Shown piece by piece: positions 45,854-54,161 of a stretch of 64,000 nucleotides of DNA. This DNA is from Lelliottia nimipressuralis (GTDB taxonomy: Bacteria > Pseudomonadota > Gammaproteobacteria > Enterobacterales > Enterobacteriaceae): assembly GCF_004402045.1 (NCBI RefSeq), contig NZ_SOMG01000012.1, positions 124,001-188,000 of the forward strand, read 5' to 3'. The first letter of the stretch is position 1. Every line of letters begins with the position of its first letter. A program made the translations under genes and the position numbers. A model generated the notes under the pieces. It did no database searches and was not told where the DNA came from. It saw nothing but the letters and a program-made list of their open reading frames with translations.

Positions 45854-45880
45854 TAAGACGCCCGGATAAACCTGTCTTTT
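45854..45880. promoter_or_regulatory. Split copy of the island palindrome upstream of treF
   Basis: ATAAGAC (45854-45860) and ACCTGTCTTT (45871-45880) reproduce the outer half-sites of the tandem arrangement at 44928-44956 with a ten-base spacer. It ends 28 bases before the treF start codon. Confidence 0.4.
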
Positions 45881-45908
45881 GAACACACAACCGGAGGTCC
45901 TTATCACC

Positions 45909-47558
45909 ATGTTCAACCAGAAACTACAGGCTACCGAGAACATCGAGTTCGAGATTGCAGAAGAGCTGCGCTACGAGACCGATCCCTGCGAGTTAAAACT
46001 GGATGAGATGATCGAGGCGGAGCCGGAACCGGAGATGATTGAAGGGCTGCCCGCGTCGGATGCGCTGACGCCCGCAGACCGCTATCTTGAACTGTTTGAA
46101 CACGTGCAGTCGTCGCGGCTGTTCGCGGACAGCAAAACCTTTCCCGACTGCGCGCCGAAGATGGACCCGCTGGATATCCTGATCCGCTATCGTAAGGTCA
46201 GACGCCACCGGGATTTCGACCTGCGCCAGTTTGTGGAGAACCACTTCTGGATGCCGGAAACGTACGGCTCAGAATATGTCTCCGACCCGGGCCAGTCCCT
46301 GAAAGAGCACATTGATAATTTGTGGCCCGTGCTGACGCGCGAGCCGCAGGATCATATTCCCTGGTCTTCCCTGCTGGCGCTGCCGCAGGCTTATATCGTT
46401 CCCGGCGGACGATTCAGCGAGACCTACTACTGGGATTCGTACTTCTCCATGCTGGGGCTGGCGGAGAGTGGCCGTAACGATCTGCTGAAGTGTATGGCGG
46501 ATAACTTCGCCTGGCTGATTGAGCGCTACGGGCATATCCCCAACGGCAACCGTACCTATTATCTCAGCCGCTCTCAGCCGCCGGTCTTTGCGCTGATGGT
46601 GGAGCTGTTTGAAGAGGACGGGGTGCGCGGTGCGAAACGCTACCTTGAGCACCTCAAAATGGAGCACGCCTTCTGGATGGACGGCGCGGAGTCGCTGCTG
46701 CTTAACCAGGCTTACCGCAGTGCGGTGCGTATGCCGGATGGCTCATTGCTGAACCGCTACTGGGACGACCGCGATACGCCGCGCGACGAATCGTGGATTG
46801 AGGATGTGGAGACGGCCCGCCATTCCGGTCGTCCACCGAACGAAGTGTATCGCGATCTGCGCGCGGGTGCGGCCTCCGGTTGGGATTACTCCTCCCGCTG
46901 GCTGCGCGAGCCGGGCCGGCTTGCCAGCATTCGCACCACGCAGTTTATCCCTATCGATTTGAACGCCTTCCTGTTCAAACTGGAAAGCGCTATCGCTAAC
47001 ATCTCGGCGTCGAAAGGAGATAAAGAGACGGCAGACCTGTTCCGCCAGAAAGCCAGCGATCGCCGGGCCGCGGTGAACCGCTATCTGTGGGATGACGAGA
47101 GCGGCTGCTACCGCGATTACGACTGGCGACGCGAAGAACAGGCCCTGTTCTCGGCAGCCAGCATTGTGCCTCTGTACGTTGGCATGGCGACCCATGAGCA
47201 GGCCGAGCGCTTGTCTGATGCCGTCAAATCGCGGCTGCTGACGCCGGGCGGGATTCTGGCAACCGAGTACGAAACTGGCGAGCAGTGGGATAAACCCAAC
47301 GGCTGGGCACCGCTGCAGTGGATGGCGATTCAGGGGTTCAAGCAGTATGGCAATGACTCGCTGGGTGATGAGATTGCCTGGAGCTGGCTGCATACGGTGA
47401 ACCATTTTTATAAGACGCATCATAAGCTGATTGAGAAGTACCACATCGCCAGCAGTACGCCGCGCGAAGGGGGCGGGGGTGAGTATCCCCTGCAGGATGG
47501 CTTCGGCTGGACCAACGGCGTGGTGCGCCGGCTGATTGGGTTGTATGGGGAACCTTGA
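45909..47558 (+). CDS. treF: TreF, cytoplasmic trehalase
   Basis: A 549-residue glycoside hydrolase family 37 enzyme that splits trehalose into two glucose molecules. The length equals E. coli TreF when started at the ATG at 45909 (MFNQKLQ; GGAGG upstream). The trehalase signatures are intact: [15 protein letters not shown] and [12 protein letters not shown], with the Gly-rich end [15 protein letters not shown]. The N-terminal ~60 residues are acidic and lack a signal peptide, distinguishing it from periplasmic TreA. In E. coli treF is RpoS-controlled and flanks the acid-fitness region; here it marks the right edge of the accessory island. Confidence 0.98.
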   Translation: MFNQKLQATENIEFEIAEELRYETDPCELKLDEMIEAEPEPEMIEGLPASDALTPADRYLELFEHVQSSRLFADSKTFPDCAPKMDPLDILIRYRKVRRHRDFDLRQFVENHFWMPETYGSEYVSDPGQSLKEHIDNLWPVLTREPQDHIPWSSLLALPQAYIVPGGRFSETYYWDSYFSMLGLAESGRNDLLKCMADNFAWLIERYGHIPNGNRTYYLSRSQPPVFALMVELFEEDGVRGAKRYLEHLKMEHAFWMDGAESLLLNQAYRSAVRMPDGSLLNRYWDDRDTPRDESWIEDVETARHSGRPPNEVYRDLRAGAASGWDYSSRWLREPGRLASIRTTQFIPIDLNAFLFKLESAIANISASKGDKETADLFRQKASDRRAAVNRYLWDDESGCYRDYDWRREEQALFSAASIVPLYVGMATHEQAERLSDAVKSRLLTPGGILATEYETGEQWDKPNGWAPLQWMAIQGFKQYGNDSLGDEIAWSWLHTVNHFYKTHHKLIEKYHIASSTPREGGGGEYPLQDGFGWTNGVVRRLIGLYGEP

Positions 47559-47576
47559 GTGGGGTGCGGTCTGATC

Positions 47577-47597
47577 CCCTCTCCCGGTGGGAGAGGG
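47577..47597. terminator. Hairpin repeat CCCTCTCCC-GGT-GGGAGAGGG between treF and the HEPN-like gene
   Basis: A perfect 9-bp stem (47577-47585 and 47589-47597) with a GGT loop between two convergent genes. The same hairpin with similar leading bases (GGGTGCGG.CTGAT) occurs after kdgK, so this is a dispersed repeat used as a terminator. Confidence 0.75.
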
Positions 47598-47605
47598 AGA
47601 ATCGA

Positions 47606-49195
47606 TCAGCGGATCACTTCATAAATGGCAGTCTGAATAGCCTGCCATTTTTTCGTCTCTGAGCCCGGTTGTGCCTGGGCACGGCGTTTCGCCATATCGG
47701 CATCATGCTGCTGGCGTTTCACCACGGCAGGCACGGTGCAGAAGGCTTTAAGATACTCTTTACGTACTGAGGTCAGAGACTCGCCGTTTGACATGGCGTG
47801 GCTGAGCGTGTTGATGAAGCGTCGACACGGCTTCTCTTCCACCATGTTCTGCCGGTAGCGTAACATTAGCTCCAGCACATCGTCATAGCCTGCCGACATC
47901 GCCTCTTCGGTCCAGGAGAGCTGCCAGTCCATACCGCCCTGCAAAAAGAGCTGCGCCACGCGGGTATCGTTGCGGTTAATAGCCGAGCGGAAGTTATTCT
48001 CGTCCCAGGTCACGCCCATGCGCGTTAGCGTCTCACGCGAGGAAGGCGTCTCGCGCATTTCCTGTGGAGGCGCCGTTTCTGCAACGCTGACGGTCGCAGG
48101 CTGCGGTTTGCTGCTGGTCACCAGCCAGAATCCCCCCGCCACGATGGCAATCACCATGACGCCAACCGCCCCCCATAACGCACCGGAAATGAGCTGCTCG
48201 CGTTGTTCGGGAGTGCGCGGCGCGCGCTGGGTCGGCTTTTCAATGGTGTCACGGACTTCAAACAAATCCCCGCCGGTGACCCGATCCATTTTCTGCGCTT
48301 TTTCCCAGAAAGTGTGTAACTCGCTGGCATCCACCGCCATAAAACCGGCCGGGTTGACGCGCGTTCTGCCCTCTTCAAACGCGCGTTGAACCGGTCGCGC
48401 GATCTGCGTGTAGTAGTTATCCAGCAGCTGAATTTGCGCCGAACTTAACGTTTTCTGAACGGTAATGTTGTTGCGGATTTGCCGAATGTCGTCGAGGAAG
48501 GTTTGCAGGGTTTTACGCGGTTCAACCAGCAGCGTCAGCATGGACGGATCGCTGAACAGCGAAGCGTAATAACGGCTGAACTCTTTTTTATCCACCAGCA
48601 TCTGCGCCAGTTCACTGAACATCATGCCGCTCAGGACATCGTTGATCTCGCCGAGTTTCAGCCAGCGTCTTACGCGGTCAGCGTTGAACAGGGTCTTCAG
48701 ATGATTATTCAGCCGCACCTGATCGGGCCAGGCCTGCTGGATGAGCCCTTTTATCATCAGCTCTATCGCGCGTACCTGCTTTTGCGCCTGCTGCTGCTGA
48801 AGTTCGCTTCCCGGTGCCAGATCGGTGCTGTAGGTCAACAGCGGCTGCTGCAGGCGAAGATGTTCCAGCGCGGTCACAAAGCGCATCGCCGCAATAAGCT
48901 GGTTTTCACTCACATCCTGTCCGCTTTCATACTGCGGTACGCGCTGCTGCAGCAGGCGCAGCTGGAGCGTAAATTCCGACATCTCGGCATCATTCAGATT
49001 GAGCGTCTTGGCAACGGCACCCCAGCCTCCCAGGGCTAATCGCGCGCTGTCCAGCTGTTCCAGGAACCAGCGTGGATCTTTGCCCTCAGAAGCATGTACA
49101 TTCAGAAGAAGCAAAATTTCCACCGACGCATGGCGAATGACCGCCAGACAGTGTTCAAACTGTTCGCGAATATGATGTGATGTGCTGAGAGTCAT
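47606..49195 (-). CDS. Membrane protein with HEPN-like N-terminus and ankyrin-like C-terminus (STY4199 family?)
   Basis: A 529-residue protein. The N-terminal ~330 residues are helical and predicted cytosolic (HIREQFEHCLAVIRHASVEILLLLNVHA, helical hairpins rich in Leu/Gln). A single transmembrane segment lies at about 337-360 (GALWGAVGVMVIAIVAGGFWLV). After a Pro/Thr linker the C-terminal domain contains an ankyrin-like unit (NFRSAINRNDTRVAQLFLQGG, DDVLELMLRYRQN) and ends in a basic tail. I believe it belongs to the enteric family annotated as STY4199 HEPN-domain proteins, but recognition is from memory only. Function is unknown. The RNase-type R-x4-6-H HEPN motif was not securely located. 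Divergent from the GNAT gene. Confidence 0.6.
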   Translation of the reverse strand: MTLSTSHHIREQFEHCLAVIRHASVEILLLLNVHASEGKDPRWFLEQLDSARLALGGWGAVAKTLNLNDAEMSEFTLQLRLLQQRVPQYESGQDVSENQLIAAMRFVTALEHLRLQQPLLTYSTDLAPGSELQQQQAQKQVRAIELMIKGLIQQAWPDQVRLNNHLKTLFNADRVRRWLKLGEINDVLSGMMFSELAQMLVDKKEFSRYYASLFSDPSMLTLLVEPRKTLQTFLDDIRQIRNNITVQKTLSSAQIQLLDNYYTQIARPVQRAFEEGRTRVNPAGFMAVDASELHTFWEKAQKMDRVTGGDLFEVRDTIEKPTQRAPRTPEQREQLISGALWGAVGVMVIAIVAGGFWLVTSSKPQPATVSVAETAPPQEMRETPSSRETLTRMGVTWDENNFRSAINRNDTRVAQLFLQGGMDWQLSWTEEAMSAGYDDVLELMLRYRQNMVEEKPCRRFINTLSHAMSNGESLTSVRKEYLKAFCTVPAVVKRQQHDADMAKRRAQAQPGSETKKWQAIQTAIYEVIR

Positions 49196-49342
49196 TATTT
49201 TCCTTAAGTGACAACGAATACATCTGAATGGGCACGTGACGGCCGTTTTTCTTTTTATTTATACGAGGTTAACCATACCTGACTTTCTGTTGAAATAAAG
49301 TGACAACCCTAAAATCATTTAAAAAGTGTCAGGAGAATCTGA

Positions 49343-49882
49343 ATGCCTGTTTTAATCACCCCCCGCCTTCACTGCTCGCCTCTGCAGGAACAGGACTGGC
49401 CCTTTTTTCTGGCGTTGCAGCAGCACCCAGACGTCATGCGCTTTGTCGCGGAAGACCGCCCCGTCGCCGCCATCCGCGAGGCGTTTGATGCCCGTCTGAC
49501 GCCCTGGACGCCAGGCAGCGCACACTGGCTGTGTCTCATCGTACGTGATGCCCTCTCCCGGGCTCCGCTGGGCGTCACCGGGTATATTCATCGGGAGGAG
49601 GACTGCGCTGAAGTGGGTTTTCTTTTCGCACCCGAGGCGCAGGGAAAAGGCTACGGCTTCGAATCCCTGCAGGCGCTTTGCCGCTATGCCTTTGAAGAAG
49701 GAGGTATACGCCGACTCACCGCCACCGTCACGGCGGGGAATATCGCCTCAAGACGTTTGCTGGAAAAAGCCTACTTTTGCCTGGAAGGGGAATTACGTGA
49801 GAGCTATTTCCTCGCGGGGCGCTGGCATAATGACTGGTTATTTGGCTTATTACGGCAGGAATATCTGAATAACCATTCCTGA
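49343..49882 (+). CDS. GNAT-family N-acetyltransferase (RimJ/RimL-like)
   Basis: A 179-residue acetyltransferase. The start at 49343 has AGGAGA eight bases upstream. The N-terminal ITPRLHCSPLQEQDW resembles RimJ/RimL and spermidine acetyltransferase-like members. The acetyl-CoA-binding motif is GFLFAPEAQGKGYGFESLQAL (about 93-113), and the conserved VTAGNIASRRLLEKAYF segment (about 132-148) follows. The C-terminus ends RWHNDWLFGLLRQEYL. The acceptor, a protein N-terminus or a small amine, cannot be deduced. Confidence 0.88.
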   Translation: MPVLITPRLHCSPLQEQDWPFFLALQQHPDVMRFVAEDRPVAAIREAFDARLTPWTPGSAHWLCLIVRDALSRAPLGVTGYIHREEDCAEVGFLFAPEAQGKGYGFESLQALCRYAFEEGGIRRLTATVTAGNIASRRLLEKAYFCLEGELRESYFLAGRWHNDWLFGLLRQEYLNNHS

Positions 49883-49914
49883 TCAACAGCCATTTGGCGG
49901 ATATTTCTCGGCCA

Positions 49915-49952
49915 TCGTTTCCTCTACAGTGTCGCGACTTAAGAGGAAACGA
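49915..49952 (+). promoter_or_regulatory. 11-bp inverted repeat sequestering the ribosome binding site
   Basis: TCGTTTCCTCT (49915-49925) and AGAGGAAACGA (49942-49952) pair perfectly around a 16-base loop that itself contains the palindrome GTCGCGAC (49931-49938). The GAGG ribosome binding site of the next gene (ATG at 49955) lies in the right arm. It could hide the site in mRNA or act as a DNA operator. Confidence 0.6.
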
Positions 49953-49954
49953 AT

Positions 49955-50293
49955 ATGAAAGGTCATGCGCTGAAAATATCTTCTGCCGCCATTGCGTTAA
50001 TTAAAAAACATCAGGGTCTTTCGCTGGAGAAATACCGTGACGAAAATGGATTATGGGTTATCGGCTATGGACATGCGATCCGCGAGAGGGAAAAATTCTG
50101 CGGCCTTATTACGCCCCTGCAGGCGGAATATTTACTCCAGGAAGATATTCAGCTGTGTGAGACGCTGCTGCGGGAAATGTGTATACGCCCATTAACCCAA
50201 CAGCAGCATGACGCGCTGGTAATGATGATATTCAGTTCTGAAGAGGCACCTTCACCCCAGAAAGCGAATTTTCAGGCCATCGCCCGGGTATAG
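49955..50293 (+). CDS. Lysozyme-like (GH24) protein with degenerate catalytic triad
   Basis: A 112-residue protein related to phage T4/lambdoid lysozymes (usually 150-165 residues). The conserved block is LIKKHQGLSLEKYRDENG followed by LWVIGYGH, then ITPLQAEYLLQEDI and PLTQQQHDALVMMIF. The family triad Glu-Asp-Thr occurs as E in KxxEGxxL, D in YxDxxG and T in WTIGYGH. Here the Glu is Gln (HQGL) and the Thr is Val (WVIGYGH); only the Asp is kept. The C-terminal helices are missing. It has no signal peptide or SAR segment. This suggests a domesticated, catalytically inactive fold used for binding or regulation, or a decaying remnant. It converges on yhjB and overlaps it by 22 bases. Confidence 0.75.
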   Translation: MKGHALKISSAAIALIKKHQGLSLEKYRDENGLWVIGYGHAIREREKFCGLITPLQAEYLLQEDIQLCETLLREMCIRPLTQQQHDALVMMIFSSEEAPSPQKANFQAIARV

Positions 50294-50874
50294 AACATGG
50301 CAGCCTGCGTTCTGTTTTTCACGTCCAGCCGCCGGAAAAGCGCTTCGAGGTGCGCTTTTACCGTGGCCGCACTGATGTTGAGATTGCGTCCAATCTCTTT
50401 GTTTGACTCCCCCGCCGCCAGCAGTTTTAACACCTCCCGCTGGCGCTCGCTTAACGCTAATAACGCCTCTGGGGACGACGGTTGTTTGATCCACTCTCCC
50501 GGAAAACAGACCATCCCTCTGGATACCGAGTCCAGCACGGCGGAAAAGCGCTCGGGGCTGGCGTTTCGGGGAATAATGGCCATGACGTTTCGCTGCCGCA
50601 ACTGCTCCACCCATCTGGCCTCTTTTTTCGCCAACACCATCACCACGCGTATCGCCGGAAAGCGATGCATGAGCGCTTCCAGCAACGCGGTCTCCTCGTT
50701 CTGAATTAAATTCCCGTCAATCAGGACGATAGCAGACGGCGAAGCGGATACCTGAGCCCATAAATCTTCTGCCTGACCGGTCCCTGTCATATTTATTTCC
50801 GGAATGAGCTTCTGCAGACTGTGTATCGCTCCATGAATAAATATTGACTGCCTGTCAAACATGATTACTCGCAT
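50272..50874 (-). CDS. yhjB: YhjB, LuxR/FixJ-type response regulator
   Basis: A 200-residue protein, the same length as E. coli YhjB, starting at the ATG at 50874 (MRVIMFDRQSIFIHG). The degenerate receiver has a single acidic residue at position 7 instead of an Asp pair, but keeps an Asp at the usual acceptor position (AIVLIDGNL). The C-terminal DNA-binding domain is LSERQREVLKLLAAGESNKEIGRNLNISAATVKAHLEALFRRL. Target genes are unknown. No cognate kinase is adjacent. Confidence 0.93.
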   Translation of the reverse strand: MRVIMFDRQSIFIHGAIHSLQKLIPEINMTGTGQAEDLWAQVSASPSAIVLIDGNLIQNEETALLEALMHRFPAIRVVMVLAKKEARWVEQLRQRNVMAIIPRNASPERFSAVLDSVSRGMVCFPGEWIKQPSSPEALLALSERQREVLKLLAAGESNKEIGRNLNISAATVKAHLEALFRRLDVKNRTQAAMFYTRAMA

Positions 50875-51047
50875 CGTTTTTCTCCCTCTGAGAATAGCGA
50901 AGGGGGATTCTACAGAGGCTGTATTTAAGAAAAAACTCAACGAATGGAGACGTTACAAATCCCCCCGGGTTCTTTATATCTGTCAGTATTTAGACACATT
51001 CACGTTAAGGATTTCCTTAAGAGGTTCCTTCCCCTTAAGCGTATGCA

Positions 51048-51806
51048 TCACAGGAACATCCCACCTGATACTTCAATACGTTGCGCATTCATCCAGCCCA
51101 GTTTATCGCTGAGCAGCGCCGCAATGGCATCGCCAATATCGTCCGGCAGCCCCACCCGTCCCAGCGCCGTCTGCGCAGCCAGCATCTGATTCAGCTGCGT
51201 ATCGTCGCGAACGCGTCCGCCGCCAAAGTCCGTTTCTATCGCACCGGGCGCAATGATATTGACGGCTATCCCGCGCGCGCCCAGCTCTTTCGCCTGGTAA
51301 CGCGTCAGCACTTCCATCGCCCCCTTCATGGCCGCGTAGGTCGCTGAGCCCGGCTGGGTAAAACGGGCCAGCCCGCTGGAGACGTTGAGGATCCGCCCAC
51401 CGTCATTCAGCAAGGGCAACAGGCGCTGCGTCAGGAAGAAGGGGCCCTTGAAATGGATGTTTAACGCCTCATCAAACTGGGCTTCCGTCGTGTCGGTATA
51501 GGGCGCGTATAACCCCGTCCCGGCATTGTTTAATAAATAATCAAAGTTTTCACGCTGCCAGACCGTCTTAAGGGTTTCCTGAAGCTGCCGGGCAAAATGA
51601 TCGAAACTGGCAACATCCCCGACGTTGAGCTGTAATGCCGCTGCGTTAACGCCTTTTGCCTGAATTTGGTGTACAACTTCCAGCGCTTCCTGCTGGCTAC
51701 GGTTGTAGGTCAGGATAATTCCGGTGCCGTCTGCCGCCAGCTTTAAAGCAGCGTTTTTACCCAGTCCACGGCTACCACCCGTCACTAATGCGATACGTTC
51801 AGTCAT
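51048..51806 (-). CDS. Short-chain dehydrogenase/reductase
   Basis: A 252-residue classical SDR from the ATG at 51806 (MTERIALVTGGSRGLGKN). The ATG one codon upstream is nearer to GAGG than is normal. Features are the cofactor motif TGGSRGLG, the NNAG motif (LLNNAGTGLYAP), catalytic Ser in LNVSSGLARF and the catalytic Tyr-x3-Lys in SATYAAMKGA, with the PGAIETD segment. The substrate is unknown. It is divergent from the LysR gene with a 119-base spacer, the usual arrangement of a LysR regulator with its target. E. coli K-12 has no such gene beside yhjC, so it is an addition to the backbone. Confidence 0.92.
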   Translation of the reverse strand: MTERIALVTGGSRGLGKNAALKLAADGTGIILTYNRSQQEALEVVHQIQAKGVNAAALQLNVGDVASFDHFARQLQETLKTVWQRENFDYLLNNAGTGLYAPYTDTTEAQFDEALNIHFKGPFFLTQRLLPLLNDGGRILNVSSGLARFTQPGSATYAAMKGAMEVLTRYQAKELGARGIAVNIIAPGAIETDFGGGRVRDDTQLNQMLAAQTALGRVGLPDDIGDAIAALLSDKLGWMNAQRIEVSGGMFL

Positions 51807-51925
51807 CATAAACCTCGTTTTGGCTGTTATGGAGATTGAGAAAGAGCTTATTAGGTGATAGAAAATCAATAAAGAGGGTTTAAAACGCTTCACTGTTTCA
51901 ACAGAGACAACAATGAGCTTCGTCT

Positions 51926-52825
51926 ATGGATAAAATTCACGCAATGCAGTTGTTTGTCCGCGTCGCGGAGCTGGAGAGTTTTTCCCGCGCGGCAGAAACA
52001 TTAACCCTGCCAAAAGGCAGCGTTTCACGGCAAATTCAGGCCCTGGAAAACCGGCTTGGCACCCAGCTCTTGCACCGCACCACGCGGCGCGTCAGCCTGA
52101 CGCAGGACGGCATGGTCTATTACGAACGGGCAAAAGATCTGCTTTCAAACCTTGATGAACTCGACGGTATGTTTCAGCACGATCCCTCCAGCATCAGCGG
52201 ACGGCTCCGCGTGGATATGCCCGTTGGCGTTGCGCGAAATTTAGTCATCCCCAAACTGCCTGCTTTTCTGCAGCACTATCCGGGCATTGAGCTGGAACTC
52301 AGCAGCAGCGATCGTCTGGTGGATGTCATCCGCGAAGGGTTTGACTGCGTTGTGCGCGTCGGCACGCTGAAGGATTCGGGGCTTATCGCCCGTCAGCTGG
52401 GCAAGCTGTCGGTGATAAACTGCGCCAGCCCGGATTATCTGGCGCGTTTTGGCTACCCGGAAACGCTGGACGATTTAGGCTCCCACGCCGTTATTCACTA
52501 CGCCGCCACGCTGGGAAGCCGCCCGCAGGGCTTTGAATTTTATAACGGCAGTACGACACAGTGGATAAAAACGGGCGGGGTATTAACCGTTAACAGCACA
52601 GAAACCTACCATGCAGCCTGCCTTGCCGGACTGGGCATCATTCAGGTTCCGCGCGTGGGGGTGCGTGATTCTCTGCGGGCGAAAAAACTGGTTGAGATCC
52701 TCCCACAATACCGGGCTGAGCCAATGCCTGTTTCCCTGATTTATCCTCACCGACGTAACCTCTCCCGTCGCGTACATCTGTTTATGGAGTGGCTTACCGA
52801 ACTCACAAAAGCTTACGTGGATTAG
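51926..52825 (+). CDS. yhjC: YhjC (RcdB-like), LysR-family transcriptional regulator
   Basis: A 299-residue LysR regulator aligning along its length with E. coli YhjC. The N-terminal helix-turn-helix is AMQLFVRVAELESFSRAAETLTLPKGSVSRQIQALENRLG. The effector-binding region follows from about residue 90, with the family-typical stretch NCASPDYLARFGYP. In E. coli the protein (named RcdB) is reported to influence csgD. Here its most direct candidate target is the divergent SDR gene. Confidence 0.9.
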   Translation: MDKIHAMQLFVRVAELESFSRAAETLTLPKGSVSRQIQALENRLGTQLLHRTTRRVSLTQDGMVYYERAKDLLSNLDELDGMFQHDPSSISGRLRVDMPVGVARNLVIPKLPAFLQHYPGIELELSSSDRLVDVIREGFDCVVRVGTLKDSGLIARQLGKLSVINCASPDYLARFGYPETLDDLGSHAVIHYAATLGSRPQGFEFYNGSTTQWIKTGGVLTVNSTETYHAACLAGLGIIQVPRVGVRDSLRAKKLVEILPQYRAEPMPVSLIYPHRRNLSRRVHLFMEWLTELTKAYVD

Positions 52826-52875
52826 TCGCAAGCTATAATTCAATAACATCCAGCCAAACGAAAAGGAAAAGACGC

Positions 52876-53901
52876 GTGACGCCGGAAAACAACCCGCAAC
52901 GACCCACCCAACATTTAGAGTATGATCCCATCAAAAAGATGGAAACCGAGCCAGAAGAGGCCAAATCGCCAGGCACCGCCGGCAAAGCGCTGGGAACCGT
53001 CACCGGCATAGTCGCGAGAATTCAGCAGTTCCCCGTGGTGGCGCATCTGATCCGTGCGACCGAGCGCTTTAATGACCGCATGGGGAACCAGTTTGGTGCC
53101 GCCATCACCTATTTTTCTTTCCTGTCGATGATCCCGATCCTGATGGTGTCATTTGCGGCGGCCGGCTTTGTGCTCGCCTCCCACCCGACGCTGCTGCAGG
53201 ATATCTTCAATAAGATCCTGAATAACGTCAGCGACCCGACCCTTGCCAGCACGCTCAAAAGCACCATCAATACCGCCGTTCAGCAGCGTACTACGGTCGG
53301 TATCGTCGGTTTGCTGATTGCCCTTTACTCCGGCGTTAACTGGATGGGCAACCTGCGCGAGGCCATTCGCGCCCAGTCGCGCGATGTCTGGGAGCGTAAG
53401 CCACAGGACCAGGAGAAAATTTGGGTTAAGTACCTCCGCGACTTTATTTCGCTGATTGGCCTGCTGGTCGCCCTCATCGTGACGCTCTCCATTACCTCCG
53501 TGGCAGGCTCGGCGCAGCAGATGATTATCTCTGCACTCTATCTTGATTATATTGAGTGGCTGAAACCTGCCTGGCGCGGCATTGGGTTGGCCATTTCCAT
53601 CTTCGCCAACTACCTGCTGTTCTTCTGGATCTTCTGGCGCTTGCCCCGTCATCGCCCGCGTAAAAAGGCGCTGATCCGCGGCACGTTGATTGCGGCGATC
53701 GGCTTTGAAGTCATCAAAATCGTGATGACTTACACTCTGCCGTCACTGGTGAAATCCCCTTCTGGCGCGGCGTTTGGCTCGGTGCTGGGGCTGATGGCGT
53801 TCTTCTATTTCTTCGCCCGTCTGACCTTGTTCTGCGCGGCGTGGATTGCCACGGCCGAGTACAAAGATGACCCACGGATGCCGGGCAAAACGCACCGGTA
53901 A
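52876..53901 (+). CDS. yhjD: YhjD, inner-membrane YihY/BrkB-family protein
   Basis: A 341-residue integral membrane protein. The GTG at 52876 is chosen because AAGGA lies 8 bases upstream and the length then agrees with E. coli YhjD (337); the longer frame from 52789 overlaps yhjC. A variable hydrophilic N-terminus (about 55 residues) is followed by the well-conserved core HLIRATERFNDRMGNQFGAAITYFSFLSMIPIL and about six transmembrane helices. In E. coli a yhjD mutation permits growth without Kdo on lipid A, which points to a role in lipid or LPS transport. The C-terminus DDPRMPGKTHR is family-typical. Confidence 0.95.
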   Translation: MTPENNPQRPTQHLEYDPIKKMETEPEEAKSPGTAGKALGTVTGIVARIQQFPVVAHLIRATERFNDRMGNQFGAAITYFSFLSMIPILMVSFAAAGFVLASHPTLLQDIFNKILNNVSDPTLASTLKSTINTAVQQRTTVGIVGLLIALYSGVNWMGNLREAIRAQSRDVWERKPQDQEKIWVKYLRDFISLIGLLVALIVTLSITSVAGSAQQMIISALYLDYIEWLKPAWRGIGLAISIFANYLLFFWIFWRLPRHRPRKKALIRGTLIAAIGFEVIKIVMTYTLPSLVKSPSGAAFGSVLGLMAFFYFFARLTLFCAAWIATAEYKDDPRMPGKTHR

Positions 53902-53909
53902 TCCCACTC

Positions 53910-53931
53910 TCGGGCTGAAATTTCAGCCCGA
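53910..53931 (+). terminator. Terminator hairpin of yhjD
   Basis: Palindrome TCGGGCTGAAA (53910-53920) / TTTCAGCCCGA (53921-53931). The GC-rich stem is followed by ATCATCATTT, a moderate T-tract. Confidence 0.7.
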
Positions 53932-54161
53932 ATCATCATTTCAGCATATAAATCCAGCCCGTAACTTTTATTTAACCAAAAACCAGTTTTATTGACTGAT
54001 ATCTAAAAACTGTGAAGCATTTCATAGACGAGTTTTGGCTGGACTGAAAATTATCCGCTTTTTGTTGCTTTTATCGCCAGCGCGAGGCTTTGTTACAGAT
54101 TGAAATGTCGCTTTTGCTATGCGTAATATGGCCTTTCGTTCGACAAAAATAAGAAAATATT

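Noticed and set aside
17657-45908. Integrase, tRNA or direct-repeat attachment sites at the island borders
   Set aside because: None could be seen at either end; acquisition by homologous exchange between flanking core genes is equally possible.
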